Source: Paracoccaceae bacterium (GTDB taxonomy: Bacteria; Pseudomonadota; Alphaproteobacteria; Rhodobacterales; Rhodobacteraceae). Taken from it: a DNA stretch of 64,000 nt. Position 1 is the stretch's first letter; each line of letters starts with the position of its first letter. Positions 16,502 to 26,283 of the stretch are shown one piece after another. The stretch is from assembly GCA_028284705.1 (NCBI GenBank), contig JANQRE010000026.1, positions 1 through 64,000 on the forward strand, read 5' to 3'. The notes under the pieces are model-generated. The model ran no database searches. It was not told the DNA's origin and worked only from the letters and a program-made list of their open reading frames with translations. A program made the position numbers and the translations under genes.

Positions 16502-18892
16502 ATGAAAACCAGCACGCGCGTTGTGATCATTGGCGGCGGGGTCGTCGGCTGTTCGGTCGCTTATCACCTGACGAAGCTCGGCTGGTCCGATGTGATGCTG
16601 CTGGAACGCTCCGAGCTGACCTCGGGCTCCACGTGGCACGCCGCCGGTGGGTTCCACACGCTGAACGGCGACACCAATATGGCCGCGCTGCAAGGTTACA
16701 CGATCCGCCTTTACCGCGAGTTGGAAGAACTGACGGGTATGTCTTGCGGTCTCCACCATGTGGGCGGCGTCACCCTCGCCGACAACAAAGACCGCTTTGA
16801 CATGCTCGTCGCCGAGCGCGCCAAGCACCGCTATATGGGCCTTGAGACCGAGATCGTCGGCCCCGAAGAGATCGCCAAACTTGCGCCGATCACCAACACC
16901 GACGGCATCATCGGCGCGCTTTATGATCCTTTAGACGGCCACCTCGATCCCTCCGGCACAACGCATGCCTATGCCAAAGCCGCGCGCATGGGCGGGGCTG
17001 AGATCGTCACCCATTGCAAGGTTATCGAGACCAACCAACGCGCCGATGGCACATGGGATGTGGTCACTGAGAACGGCACGATCCATGCCGAACACTTGGT
17101 GAATGCAGGTGGTCTTTGGGCCCGCGAAGTCGGCGCGATGGCGGGCGTCTATTTTCCGCTCCACCCGATGGAGCACCAATATCTCGTAACCGAAGAAACG
17201 CCCGAAATCTACGAGCGCGATACCGAACACCCCCATGTCATGGACCCCGCGGGCGAAAGCTACCTGCGTCAGGAAGGGCGCGGCCTCTGCATCGGGTTCT
17301 ATGAGCAGAACTGCCGCCCCTGGGCCGTCGATGGCACGCCTTGGGAGTTTGGCCACGAGCTGCTGCCAGATGATTTCGAGAAGATCGAAGACAGCATCGC
17401 TTTCGCGTTCAAACGCTTCCCCGTTCTGGAGCGCGCCGGGATCAAATCCGTCATCCACGGTCCCTTCACCTTCGCCCCCGATGGCAACCCGCTTGTCGGC
17501 CCGGTGCCTGGCATGCGCAACTACTGGTCCGCTTGCGGCGTCATGGCGGGTTTCTCCCAAGGTGGCGGCGTCGGCCTCATGCTCGCCCAATGGATGATCG
17601 AGGGCGAGACCGAGCGCGACACCATCGCCATGGATTGCGCGCGCTTCGGCGACTGGATCACGCCCGGCTATACGCTGCCAAAAGTCATCGAGAACTATCA
17701 ACGCCGCTTCTCGGTCGCTTACCCGAACGAGGAACTCCCGGCCGCCCGCCCGCATCTCGCAACGCCTATGTATGACATCTTCACCGATCTTGGTGCGGTC
17801 TGGGGGCATCAATACGGGCTTGAGGTTGCAAACTACTTCGCGCAAGGCGACGAGCCTACTTTCGAAACCCCATCTTTCCGTCGGTCTGACGCCTTTGAAG
17901 CCACGGGCCGCGAAGTCCGCGCCGTGCGCAACTTCGTCGGCATCAACGAAACCCATAATTTCGGCAAATACGCCGTCAAAGGACCCAATGCCCGTGTCTG
18001 GCTCGATCGCATCATGGCTGGCCGCGTTCCGACGCCGGGCCGCGTGGCGCTCAGCCCGATGCTCTCCCCCAAGGGCAAATTGATCGGGGATTTCACAATC
18101 TCCTGCCTGTCAGAGACCGACTTCGTCCTCACCGCAAGCTACGGCGCGCAGGCCTTCCATATGCGGTGGTTCGAACTGAACGCCCAAGACGGCGTGTTGG
18201 TCGAAAACGTTTCCGACACCCGGACCGGCTTTCAGATCGCAGGTCCGCGCGCCACGGATGTCCTGAAAGCCGCCGCCCGCGACCCCGTCGATCTAAATTT
18301 CTTAGATTGTCGCGCGATGACAATCGGTCAGGTCCGTTGCCTCGTTCAACGGCTCAGCTATACAGGCGACTTGGGCTACGAAATCTTCTGCGACCCGACC
18401 TATCAACGGCAGCTTTGGCAAACCCTTTGGGAAACAGGCCAGCCGCACAACATCACTCCCTTCGGCATGCGCGCCATGATGTCCCTGCGCCTCGACCGTT
18501 TTTTTGGCTCCTGGGGCCGCGAGTTCTCGCCCGATTACACTGCGGCTGAAACCGGCATGGATCGCTTCATTTCCTGGAAGAAAAACGCCGATTTCATCGG
18601 ACGCGCCGCCGCCGAGGCTGAGTGGGCCAATCCACCCGATCGCATCCTCTGCACCTTCGAGGTCGATGCCAAAGACGCCGATGTCGTGGCCTATGAGCCG
18701 ATCTTTGTGGGCGGCAAAGTGGTCGGTTTCTGCACCTCGGGCGGCTATTCGCATCACGCGCAGAAATCTATCGCCTACGGATTCCTGCCCCGCGACTTGG
18801 CTACTCCGGAGGCGCGCGTGCAGATCGAAATCCTCGGCGAGTTGCGCAGCGCCACCCGCATCACCGAGCCGCTCTTCACGCCGTCAGACTAG
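16502..18892 (+). CDS. FAD-dependent dimethylglycine/sarcosine dehydrogenase-like protein with GcvT domain, paralogue 2
   Basis: 796 residues with the same architecture as the 13147-15561 product: FAD motif VVIIGGGVVGCSVAYHL, TSGSTWHAA with the putative FAD-attaching His, then a C-terminal GcvT domain (NETHNFGKYAVKG, LIGDFTISCL, GMRAMMSLRLDRFFG). GGGAGGG precedes the ATG. The paralogues keep length and motif order but differ in detail, for example AANIHGLHDN versus AGGFHTLNGD after the His, suggesting different methylated amines. The stop interlocks with that of the convergent DUF1330 gene. Confidence 0.86.
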   Translation: MKTSTRVVIIGGGVVGCSVAYHLTKLGWSDVMLLERSELTSGSTWHAAGGFHTLNGDTNMAALQGYTIRLYRELEELTGMSCGLHHVGGVTLADNKDRFDMLVAERAKHRYMGLETEIVGPEEIAKLAPITNTDGIIGALYDPLDGHLDPSGTTHAYAKAARMGGAEIVTHCKVIETNQRADGTWDVVTENGTIHAEHLVNAGGLWAREVGAMAGVYFPLHPMEHQYLVTEETPEIYERDTEHPHVMDPAGESYLRQEGRGLCIGFYEQNCRPWAVDGTPWEFGHELLPDDFEKIEDSIAFAFKRFPVLERAGIKSVIHGPFTFAPDGNPLVGPVPGMRNYWSACGVMAGFSQGGGVGLMLAQWMIEGETERDTIAMDCARFGDWITPGYTLPKVIENYQRRFSVAYPNEELPAARPHLATPMYDIFTDLGAVWGHQYGLEVANYFAQGDEPTFETPSFRRSDAFEATGREVRAVRNFVGINETHNFGKYAVKGPNARVWLDRIMAGRVPTPGRVALSPMLSPKGKLIGDFTISCLSETDFVLTASYGAQAFHMRWFELNAQDGVLVENVSDTRTGFQIAGPRATDVLKAAARDPVDLNFLDCRAMTIGQVRCLVQRLSYTGDLGYEIFCDPTYQRQLWQTLWETGQPHNITPFGMRAMMSLRLDRFFGSWGREFSPDYTAAETGMDRFISWKKNADFIGRAAAEAEWANPPDRILCTFEVDAKDADVVAYEPIFVGGKVVGFCTSGGYSHHAQKSIAYGFLPRDLATPEARVQIEILGELRSATRITEPLFTPSD

Positions 18893-19185
18893 AAATCCTC
18901 GACGCATTCCACGATCACCAGATCACGCTCGGCAGCCCCTTTGGCGAAGCTCAAGGCCTCCTGATAGGCCTCCGAATAGTAGCAATCATGCGCTGCCTTG
19001 AGCGACGGGAAAAGCGCCACGACATTCCGCGGCCGATCATTCCCTTCCAACTGCTCATAGGCCCCGGCCCGCGCAATGAAGCGCCCGCCATGTCCCTGCA
19101 CCGCATCGGTCGCTCGTTTGGCATATTCGCCATAGGCGTCCGCATCCGTCACGTTCACATGTGCAATCCAAAGCGCTTTCGGCAT
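18889..19185 (-). CDS. DUF1330-type small protein (dimeric alpha-beta barrel fold)
   Basis: 98 residues starting MPKALWIAHVNVTDADAYGE with the ferredoxin-like DUF1330 pattern (ARAGAYEQLEGNDRPRNVVA, CYYSEAYQEAL). Function is unknown; related folds occur in monooxygenases and dimerising enzymes. GGGAGG precedes the ATG. Only one base separates its start from the alaS stop, so it is the last gene of an alaS transcript. Its stop and the stop of the convergent dehydrogenase share CTAG. Confidence 0.85.
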   Translation of the reverse strand: MPKALWIAHVNVTDADAYGEYAKRATDAVQGHGGRFIARAGAYEQLEGNDRPRNVVALFPSLKAAHDCYYSEAYQEALSFAKGAAERDLVIVECVEDF

Positions 19186-19186
19186 C

Positions 19187-21838
19187 TTATCCTCCCAATA
19201 CCGCCTCTGCGGCCTTGATGGCGGCCTCGGCATTCGCCGGGTCCGAGCCGCCTCCCTGCGCCATATCCGGGCGCCCGCCGCCACCCTTTCCGCCCACTTC
19301 CAGGACCGCAGCTTTCACCAAATCAACCGCGGATACTTTCTGCGTCAGATCTTTCGTCACACCCGCTGCCACGGCTGCTTTGCCACCCGCATCAGCGATC
19401 AGCAAAACTGCACCGGAGCCAAGCCGGGCCTTATGTTCGTCGATCAGGCCGGGCAGATCCTTGCCGGACACACCAGAAAGAACTTGAGAAAAGAAGGGTA
19501 CCCCATTGATATCCTTATCTTTCGCCGCCGCAACGCCGCCTGACATGGCCAGCTCTCTACGCAATTGCGTAACCTCATTTTGCAACGCTTTTCGCTCGTC
19601 CATCAGGGCTTTCACCCTGTCTGGAACGTCCGCCGCCTGCGCCTTCAACACCAACGCCGTCTCTGCAAGCTTGTGATCCTGCGCCCGCAAGTAGTCCAAT
19701 GCCGCCTGTCCCGTCAGCGCTTCGATCCGGCGCACCCCTGCAGACGACGCTGAATCTCCAAGCGTTACAAATGCCCCAATATCGCCGGTTTGGCGCACAT
19801 GGGTGCCGCCGCAAAGCTCGATAGAATATGTCCGACCATCGGTGCCTTTCCCGGTCTCGGCCTGCCCCATGGAGACCACCCGCACCTCGTCGCCATATTT
19901 CTCGCCAAAAAGCGCCTGCGCCCCGATCGCACGCGCATCATCCGGTGTCATGATCCGTGTTTCTACGGGTGTGTTCTGGCGGATATAGGCATTCACCTCC
20001 GCCTCGACCTGCTCCAGTTCGGCCAGACTCAGCGCCTTGTTGTGCGAGAAATCGAACCGCAATCGGTCAGGCGCGTTCAGCGAGCCACGCTGCGCCACAT
20101 GTTCCCCCAAAGCACCCCGCAACGCTTCATGCAGTAAATGCGTGCCGGAGTGATTGGCGCGAATCTGACTGCGGCGCGTGTGATCAACCTTTAGTTCCGC
20201 ACCATCGCCTTTGGAAATCTTGCCTTCGGTTACCGTCACGAAATGGATGAAGACATCGGCAACCTTGAGGGTGTTGGTGACATCACCTTTGCCAACCTCA
20301 TCAACGATCATCTCGCCGGTATCCCCGACTTGCCCCCCGGCCTCAGCATAGAATGGGGTCTGGTTGAGAACGACCTGAACATCTTCTCCGGCAGCTGCAC
20401 TTTCGATCTGCGCCCCATCCTTGACCAAGGCCACGATTTTTCCTTCGGCGACCTCCGTGTCGTAGCCCAGAAAATCCGTCGCCCCATGTGCGTCCGCAAT
20501 ATCAAACCAGATCGCGGCATCCGCAGCTTCGCCCGTGCCCGCCCAACTGGCGCGGGCTTTGGCCTTTTGTTCCTCCATCGCAGCGTCAAACCCATTGGTG
20601 TCCACACCACGACCTTTTTCCCGCAACGCATCCTGCGTTAGATCAAGCGGAAAGCCATAGGTGTCGTAAAGCTTGAACGCGACATCTCCCGGCAGGTCCT
20701 TGCCGTCAGCCAGACCCCCCAATTCGTCATCGAGAATTTTTAGACCCCGGTCCAGCGTTTCGCGGAAACGCGTCTCCTCGGAGCGCAAGGTCTCCTCGAT
20801 CAGCGCCTGTGCCTGACCCAGTTCCGGATAGGCGCCGCCCATTTGCCGCACCAGTTCCGGCACTAATCGATGCATCAACGGATCCTTCGCGCCCAAAAGA
20901 TGCGCATGCCGCATTGCGCGGCGCATGATCCGGCGCAGCACATAGCCTCGCCCGTCTTTCGATGGCATCACCCCATCCGCGATCAGAAACGAGGTCGAAC
21001 GCAAATGGTCGGCAATCACCCGGTGGTGCACATTCTGATCGCCATAGGGCTCGGTGGAACTGGCGTTGGCTGACACCTCGATCAGCGCTTTGAAAAGATC
21101 GGTGTCATAGTTGTCGTGGCTACCCTGCAGCAATGCCGCGATCCGCTCCAGCCCCATGCCCGTATCGATCGACTGCATATCGAGGGCGCGCATTGAGCCA
21201 TCTTCGAACTGCTCGTTTTGCATGAAGACGATGTTCCAGATCTCAATAAACCGGTCGCCATCCTCTTCCGGCGAGCCCGGAGGACCGCCCCAGATATGGT
21301 CGCCGTGATCAAAGAAAATCTCCGTGCAGGGACCGCACGGTCCCGTCGGCCCCATTTGCCAGAAATTGTCATGGGTCGCGATGCGGATGATCCGCTCTTC
21401 CGGCACACCGACCTTCTTCCAAATCTCAAACGCCTCGTCATCGGTGTGGTAAACCGTCGTATAAAGCCGATCCTTCGCGATATCGAAATCCCGCGTGATC
21501 AGCTCCCAGGCGAAGGGGATCGCCTCTTCCTTAAAATAATCGCCGAAACTGAAATTCCCCAGCATTTCGAAGAAGGTATGATGCCGTGCGGTATAACCGA
21601 CATTGTCGAGATCATTGTGTTTTCCGCCCGCGCGCACGCATTTCTGCGCGGTCGTTGCGCGCTTGTAGTCGCGGGTCTCGATGCCGGTGAACAGGTTTTT
21701 GAACTGCACCATACCGGAATTGGTGAACATCAGCGTCGGGTCATTGCGCGGCACAAGCGGGCTCGAAGGCTGAACCGAATGGCCCTGCCGCTCAAAATAA
21801 TCGAGGAATGTGGTGCGAATATCGTTCAGGGACTTCAT
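19187..21838 (-). CDS. alaS: Alanyl-tRNA synthetase
   Basis: 883 residues, the full bacterial length. The N-terminus ([15 protein letters not shown]) and the catalytic core ([35 protein letters not shown] in parts) are canonical. The editing domain has the zinc motif HSGTH plus CGGTH. The C-terminal DHHA1 domain ends with [15 protein letters not shown]. It charges tRNA-Ala and edits Ser/Gly mischarging. The ribosome binding site is weak. The gene after it encodes a DUF1330 protein. Confidence 0.98.
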   Translation of the reverse strand: MKSLNDIRTTFLDYFERQGHSVQPSSPLVPRNDPTLMFTNSGMVQFKNLFTGIETRDYKRATTAQKCVRAGGKHNDLDNVGYTARHHTFFEMLGNFSFGDYFKEEAIPFAWELITRDFDIAKDRLYTTVYHTDDEAFEIWKKVGVPEERIIRIATHDNFWQMGPTGPCGPCTEIFFDHGDHIWGGPPGSPEEDGDRFIEIWNIVFMQNEQFEDGSMRALDMQSIDTGMGLERIAALLQGSHDNYDTDLFKALIEVSANASSTEPYGDQNVHHRVIADHLRSTSFLIADGVMPSKDGRGYVLRRIMRRAMRHAHLLGAKDPLMHRLVPELVRQMGGAYPELGQAQALIEETLRSEETRFRETLDRGLKILDDELGGLADGKDLPGDVAFKLYDTYGFPLDLTQDALREKGRGVDTNGFDAAMEEQKAKARASWAGTGEAADAAIWFDIADAHGATDFLGYDTEVAEGKIVALVKDGAQIESAAAGEDVQVVLNQTPFYAEAGGQVGDTGEMIVDEVGKGDVTNTLKVADVFIHFVTVTEGKISKGDGAELKVDHTRRSQIRANHSGTHLLHEALRGALGEHVAQRGSLNAPDRLRFDFSHNKALSLAELEQVEAEVNAYIRQNTPVETRIMTPDDARAIGAQALFGEKYGDEVRVVSMGQAETGKGTDGRTYSIELCGGTHVRQTGDIGAFVTLGDSASSAGVRRIEALTGQAALDYLRAQDHKLAETALVLKAQAADVPDRVKALMDERKALQNEVTQLRRELAMSGGVAAAKDKDINGVPFFSQVLSGVSGKDLPGLIDEHKARLGSGAVLLIADAGGKAAVAAGVTKDLTQKVSAVDLVKAAVLEVGGKGGGGRPDMAQGGGSDPANAEAAIKAAEAVLGG

Positions 21839-21921
21839 GGCGGATACCGGGACAGAGTAACGGGTTGCCCGGTCTTAGCCGCCTGTTTTCGGACTGTCCA
21901 CGGCAGGTGGGGTTGAAAGCG

Positions 21922-21949
21922 AAAAAGCGCCCCGAAACGGCGCGCTTTT
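21922..21949 (-). terminator. Intrinsic terminator downstream of recA
   Basis: Read on the minus strand, AAAAGCGCG...GGCGCTTTTT forms a GC-rich hairpin ending in a T-tract, about 30 bases after the recA stop. The 141-bp gap to alaS shows nothing else. Confidence 0.75.
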
Positions 21950-21979
21950 CCTTGTACAAATGCCGGTTTGTCGGCGCCG

Positions 21980-23080
21980 TTATTCTTCGAGAACCCCGTC
22001 CGGGTCGCCGATCTCCGCCTTGGTTTCAGCCTGGGCTGCAGCGGACATGTCAAAATCGAGCCCATGGGCGGCGCGAATTTTGTCCTCTACTTCCAGGGCA
22101 ATGGACGGATTGTCCTTCAGGAACTGCTTTGCGTTCTCGCGGCCCTGCCCGATCCGTTCATCGCCGTAAGAGAACCAAGCACCGGATTTCTCCACCACGC
22201 CGGCTTTCACACCGAGGTCCAGAAGTTCGCCCATCTTCGAGATGCCTTCGCCATACATGATGTCGAATTCGACCTGCTTGAACGGCGGGGCTACCTTGTT
22301 CTTTACGACTTTCACGCGGGTTGCGTTGCCGACCACCTCGTCGCGATCCTTGATCGCGCCGATCCGGCGGATGTCGAGGCGGACAGACGAGTAGAATTTC
22401 AGCGCATTACCACCGGTCGTCGTCTCCGGTGAACCGAACATCACCCCGATCTTCATGCGGATCTGGTTGATGAAGATCACCATGCAGTTCGAGCGCGCAA
22501 TCGATCCGGTGAGTTTCCGCATCGCCTGGCTCATCAGGCGAGCATGCACGCCGACGCTGGAGTCACCCATGTCGCCTTCAAGCTCGGATTTCGGCGTCAG
22601 CGCAGCGACGGAATCGACAACCACCATATTCACCGCACCTGAGCGCACGAGTGTGTCGGTAATCTCCAGCGCCTGCTCACCCGTGTCGGGTTGCGAAATC
22701 AGGAGCTCATCCAGATCAACACCAAGCTTCCGGGCATATTGCGGATCAAGCGCGTGTTCAGCATCGACAAAGGCGCAAACGCCGCCCTTTTTCTGCTCTT
22801 CCGCCACGCAATGCAGGGTTAGCGTCGTCTTACCGGACGATTCCGGGCCATAAATCTCGACAATCCGCCCTTTGGGCAGCCCGCCAATACCGAGCGCAAT
22901 ATCAAGACCCAAAGAACCCGTCGACGTCGCCTCGATTTCCTGAATGGCATTCTCGCCGCCCAGTTTCATGATCGAGCCTTTGCCGAATTGCCGTTCGATC
23001 TGGGCCAACGCGGAATCAAGCGCCTTTTGCTTGTTGCTGTCGCTCTTTGAATTCATTGTCAGGAGTTCTGCTGTCGCCAT
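21980..23080 (-). CDS. recA: RecA recombinase
   Basis: 366 residues from the ATG at 23080, chosen to match the usual alphaproteobacterial RecA N-terminus ([20 protein letters not shown]) rather than the longer open frame. Walker [10 protein letters not shown] is at residues 78-86, with [20 protein letters not shown] and [20 protein letters not shown] following, and an acidic C-terminus. It promotes strand exchange and LexA autocleavage. A LexA-type box lies about 50 bases upstream. Confidence 0.98.
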   Translation of the reverse strand: MATAELLTMNSKSDSNKQKALDSALAQIERQFGKGSIMKLGGENAIQEIEATSTGSLGLDIALGIGGLPKGRIVEIYGPESSGKTTLTLHCVAEEQKKGGVCAFVDAEHALDPQYARKLGVDLDELLISQPDTGEQALEITDTLVRSGAVNMVVVDSVAALTPKSELEGDMGDSSVGVHARLMSQAMRKLTGSIARSNCMVIFINQIRMKIGVMFGSPETTTGGNALKFYSSVRLDIRRIGAIKDRDEVVGNATRVKVVKNKVAPPFKQVEFDIMYGEGISKMGELLDLGVKAGVVEKSGAWFSYGDERIGQGRENAKQFLKDNPSIALEVEDKIRAAHGLDFDMSAAAQAETKAEIGDPDGVLEE

Positions 23081-23129
23081 TATTTCTTCCCTTATTCCAT
23101 ACCGCCATAGGGGCGGCAATGACTGCTTT

Positions 23130-23144
23130 GTTCGCCTCTTGTTC
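23130..23144 (-). promoter_or_regulatory. LexA (SOS) box upstream of recA
   Basis: GTTC-GCCTCTT-GTTC is an exact match to the GTTC-N7-GTTC direct-repeat operator described for LexA in Rhodobacter and other alphaproteobacteria (GAAC-N7-GAAC on the recA strand). It is 50 bases upstream of the recA ATG. A further inverted repeat, TCTCAT-CTGT-ATGAGA (23142-23157), overlaps its end. Confidence 0.85.
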
Positions 23145-23258
23145 TCATCTGTATGAGATCAAAAAGAGAACATTTCAAGATAAATCTTACGCTTCTACTT
23201 TGGGCAGCGATGCTTAATGATAGGTTTAAGCCGAGAACAAAGATGAGCAGTTTCCGCT

Positions 23259-23873
23259 ATGATGGTGTTTCAAAAGGAAAGATTGGTGTATCTGGCGGTG
23301 CCCAAAACCGGGACCAGTGCGATTGAACGGGCGCTGGCGCGACGGGCCACAGCGCTGTTTCGCGATCCGCCCGGATTGAAACACACCAATGCCCAGGGAT
23401 TCGAGCGCAAGTTCAGGGCGATTTTTGAACAATGGGGGAACACACCGTTCCAGACCTGTGCGGTGTTTCGCGAGCCCATCGATTGGCTGGGTAGCTGGTT
23501 TCGCTATCGTCAGAGGCCAGCTCTGGAAGGGCACAAAAACAGCACTGCGGGTCTCAGTTTTGATGAGTTTGTCGATGCCTATCTCTTGGAAAAACAACCG
23601 CCATTCGCAAAGGTTGGGGCGCAGGGCCGCTTCGTTACTGACGGGTCCGGAGAATTGCTCGTGAACCATCTGTTCCAATATGAACGCATGTCTGAATTCT
23701 ATGATTTTCTACATACGAAACTGGGACGTGAGATTGAAACCAAGCAAATCAACGTGTCCCCCAAGGCTCCGATCGAACTTTCGGCTACGCTCGAGGCACG
23801 TTTAAGGGATCAATTCCGCCTGGACTTCGAAATTCACGATGCGTTGATGGACGGGCCGATTTCCGTCAGCTAA
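23259..23873 (+). CDS. Sulfotransferase-family protein
   Basis: 204 residues. The N-terminal VYLAVPKTGTSAIERAL matches the 5'-phosphosulfate loop (PKxGTT/S) of PAPS-dependent sulfotransferases. FREPIDWLGSWFRYR matches the 3'-phosphate motif (R-P, with the following Ser). No signal peptide, so a cytosolic enzyme transferring sulfate from PAPS to an unknown acceptor. The ribosome binding site is weak. It lies divergent from recA and convergent with cckA, sharing overlapping stops. Confidence 0.75.
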   Translation: MMVFQKERLVYLAVPKTGTSAIERALARRATALFRDPPGLKHTNAQGFERKFRAIFEQWGNTPFQTCAVFREPIDWLGSWFRYRQRPALEGHKNSTAGLSFDEFVDAYLLEKQPPFAKVGAQGRFVTDGSGELLVNHLFQYERMSEFYDFLHTKLGREIETKQINVSPKAPIELSATLEARLRDQFRLDFEIHDALMDGPISVS

Positions 23874-26188
23874 GCGGCCTCGCTCAATTGTCCACGCACC
23901 ACATTGGTAAGTTCATTGAGCGAGAAGGGTTTCGGCAGGAACACCGAGTTCGGCAGTGGTCCACTGCCTTCCTGCAAGTGATCCTCGGTATAACCTGAAA
24001 CGAAGACAACTTTCAGATCGGGGCGCGCTTCGCGGGCCAGTTTCACCCAGCTCGGTCCGTCAAGACCAGGCATGACCACATCAGTAACCACTACGTCCAC
24101 TTGCATATCGGGATCATCGAGCAACTCGAGCGCCTCATCGGCATTGGCGGCTTCCACCACTTCAAAACCGCGGAGTTTCAGGGCGCGGCTCGCAAAGGCA
24201 CGAACCGGCGCTTCATCTTCCACCAACAACACCCGCCCGTCCACATGGCCATATTCAACCGGATCGCTGGTCGGGGTCTCGGCCTCAATCGGAGGTGGCT
24301 CAGCGGCATGATCGAAGGTCGGGAAGAAAATGCTGAAGCTGGTGCCCTTGCCGATCTGGCTATCGGCAAAGATGAACCCGCCGCTTTGTTTTATGATGCC
24401 ATAAGCGGTCGAGAGACCCAGCCCGGTCCCCTGCCCGATCGTCTTGGTCGTCCAGAAGGGTTCGAAAATCTTGTTCAGGCTCTCTTTCGGGATGCCAACG
24501 CCGTTATCCGTCACTTTCACAAGCACATAGTCACCTTGTGGCACCAGCACCCGGTCGCGTTTGAGGTCGGCTTGCAGCTTCATATTGCGTGTCTCAATCG
24601 CGATCTCACCGCCTGCCCCTTCCAGTGCGTCACGGGCATTCACGACGAGGTTCATGATCACCTGTTCGATCTGGCGGCGATCGGCGCGCACCGACATGAG
24701 TTTGGGATCATGGGTCAGCGTCAGTGAAATTTGCGCCCCTACGAGCCGGTTCAGCAGATGCGCGAGATCGGACAGCGTGTCACGCATATCCAGCACTTCG
24801 AGTTGCAGGTTCTGTTTGCGCGAAAAGGCCAGCAACTGGCCAACCAGGGAGGCCGCACGATTGGCATTCTGATTAATCTGTTCCAGATCGCCAAAATCAG
24901 GGTCACCCGGATCATGGCGCAACATCAGCAGATCGCAGTGGCCGGAGATCGCTGTCAGCAAGTTGTTGAAATCATGGGCAACGCCGCCAGCCAATTGCCC
25001 AATCGCCTGCATTTTCTGGCTTTGAACAAATTGCTTCTCGAGGGACTTCAGTTCTGTGGCATCGTTCAACATCGCCAGAAGCGTCACGTCGCCATCATCG
25101 ATCACACGACCGAGCGTGACCTGCAGATACACTTCTTCCCCTTGGGCATCGTTGAGGCGCAGGACTTCGGGTTTGTGGAGCGAGCGCCCGTCTGACGCCT
25201 CCTCCAGCCAGTCCGAAATCGGTCGCCCCAACCCCACGACAAGATCCTGCAGATACGCGCCCTTCGGGCTTTCCATGCTCAGCAACCCACGCGCCAGACG
25301 GTTGGCTTGTTCCAGACGTCCATCCACCGCCATGCGGATAATCGCGACTGGGAAATCCTCAAGATCAGGCAGCGAGGATTGCGCCGTCTCAGATTGATCG
25401 ACCGGCGCAAAATAATATTCCGTGCGGCCGCCCTTGCCCGCGATCATCGTGACCGTGGCCTCAAACACGCCGTCATGACCGGAAAGTCGCACCGTTTGCC
25501 CGCTCTTGCTGGGAATTTCTGTCAGAAGCTGATCAATCCGTTTGATCCGACGTCCGATGATGCGCCGCAGGGCTGCATTCATAAAGAGGATCGCGCCACT
25601 GTCCCCCACTGTCACCATGGGTAACGATATCCGATCCACCAGACGCCCCGCTTCTATGGGCAGGTTATTGGGCTCGATCGACCATAGGAACTGGTCGTCG
25701 GACAGTTTGTGCACGGCAAATCGATAGCGGCCCGAACGCGTGACAATGTCGTCATGACAGGCATTCTGCTTGGCGGCCTTGGCCTGCAAGCGGAACACAA
25801 TTGAATTGGCGTTGTTGAACTCCTCCTCGAGATATTTGTCGAGCGTCAGGCGCCCTTTGCTTCCGTAAGCGGCCTTGGCGGCTGGATTGCAGGCAAGCAC
25901 TTCGCCATCGGCGTGACAGACAAAAACAGCACGTTCATCATGGGTGATGAGGTCTTTGAACTGCGCCGTTGCCCCAACTGCGCTGACGTCGCGATTGCGC
26001 CACTGCCAGATCAGAAGCGCGACACCCATGACAGCTCCAACACCTGCCAAAGCAATGGCCGCTGTCTCATTCGGAATGATGAGACCAGCAAGGAGAACAC
26101 CGGCCACAAGCCAGGTTGGCCAGCCGAATACCCCATGGGCGCCTCCGGACAGGTCAGTTCTCAATCGCAGATCAGAAAGATCGGCCAC
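23870..26188 (-). CDS. cckA: Cell-cycle hybrid sensor histidine kinase CckA
   Basis: 772 residues from a GTG. Two membrane helices lie at about 25-62, then PAS-like regions at about 78-175, 180-265 and 275-380. The HisKA domain has phospho-acceptor His405 in AIGQLAGGVAHDFNNLL, followed by the ATPase domain (NLVVNARDAL, VTDNGVGIP, GTGLGLSTAYGI). The receiver domain carries Asp703 in VVVTDVVMPG. Domain order and the VAHDFNNLL box match CckA, which phosphorylates CtrA via ChpT in alphaproteobacteria and, in Rhodobacterales, governs motility and gene-transfer-agent traits. Confidence 0.92.
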   Translation of the reverse strand: MADLSDLRLRTDLSGGAHGVFGWPTWLVAGVLLAGLIIPNETAAIALAGVGAVMGVALLIWQWRNRDVSAVGATAQFKDLITHDERAVFVCHADGEVLACNPAAKAAYGSKGRLTLDKYLEEEFNNANSIVFRLQAKAAKQNACHDDIVTRSGRYRFAVHKLSDDQFLWSIEPNNLPIEAGRLVDRISLPMVTVGDSGAILFMNAALRRIIGRRIKRIDQLLTEIPSKSGQTVRLSGHDGVFEATVTMIAGKGGRTEYYFAPVDQSETAQSSLPDLEDFPVAIIRMAVDGRLEQANRLARGLLSMESPKGAYLQDLVVGLGRPISDWLEEASDGRSLHKPEVLRLNDAQGEEVYLQVTLGRVIDDGDVTLLAMLNDATELKSLEKQFVQSQKMQAIGQLAGGVAHDFNNLLTAISGHCDLLMLRHDPGDPDFGDLEQINQNANRAASLVGQLLAFSRKQNLQLEVLDMRDTLSDLAHLLNRLVGAQISLTLTHDPKLMSVRADRRQIEQVIMNLVVNARDALEGAGGEIAIETRNMKLQADLKRDRVLVPQGDYVLVKVTDNGVGIPKESLNKIFEPFWTTKTIGQGTGLGLSTAYGIIKQSGGFIFADSQIGKGTSFSIFFPTFDHAAEPPPIEAETPTSDPVEYGHVDGRVLLVEDEAPVRAFASRALKLRGFEVVEAANADEALELLDDPDMQVDVVVTDVVMPGLDGPSWVKLAREARPDLKVVFVSGYTEDHLQEGSGPLPNSVFLPKPFSLNELTNVVRGQLSEAA

Positions 26189-26283
26189 GCCGCCTCCACA
26201 ATCACTTTCGTCAAAAACACTCTTGAAGCGTAAACTTTAAGTGGATGTTAACACAGTTTATGTCTTGGGCTTCAAATGACCAG

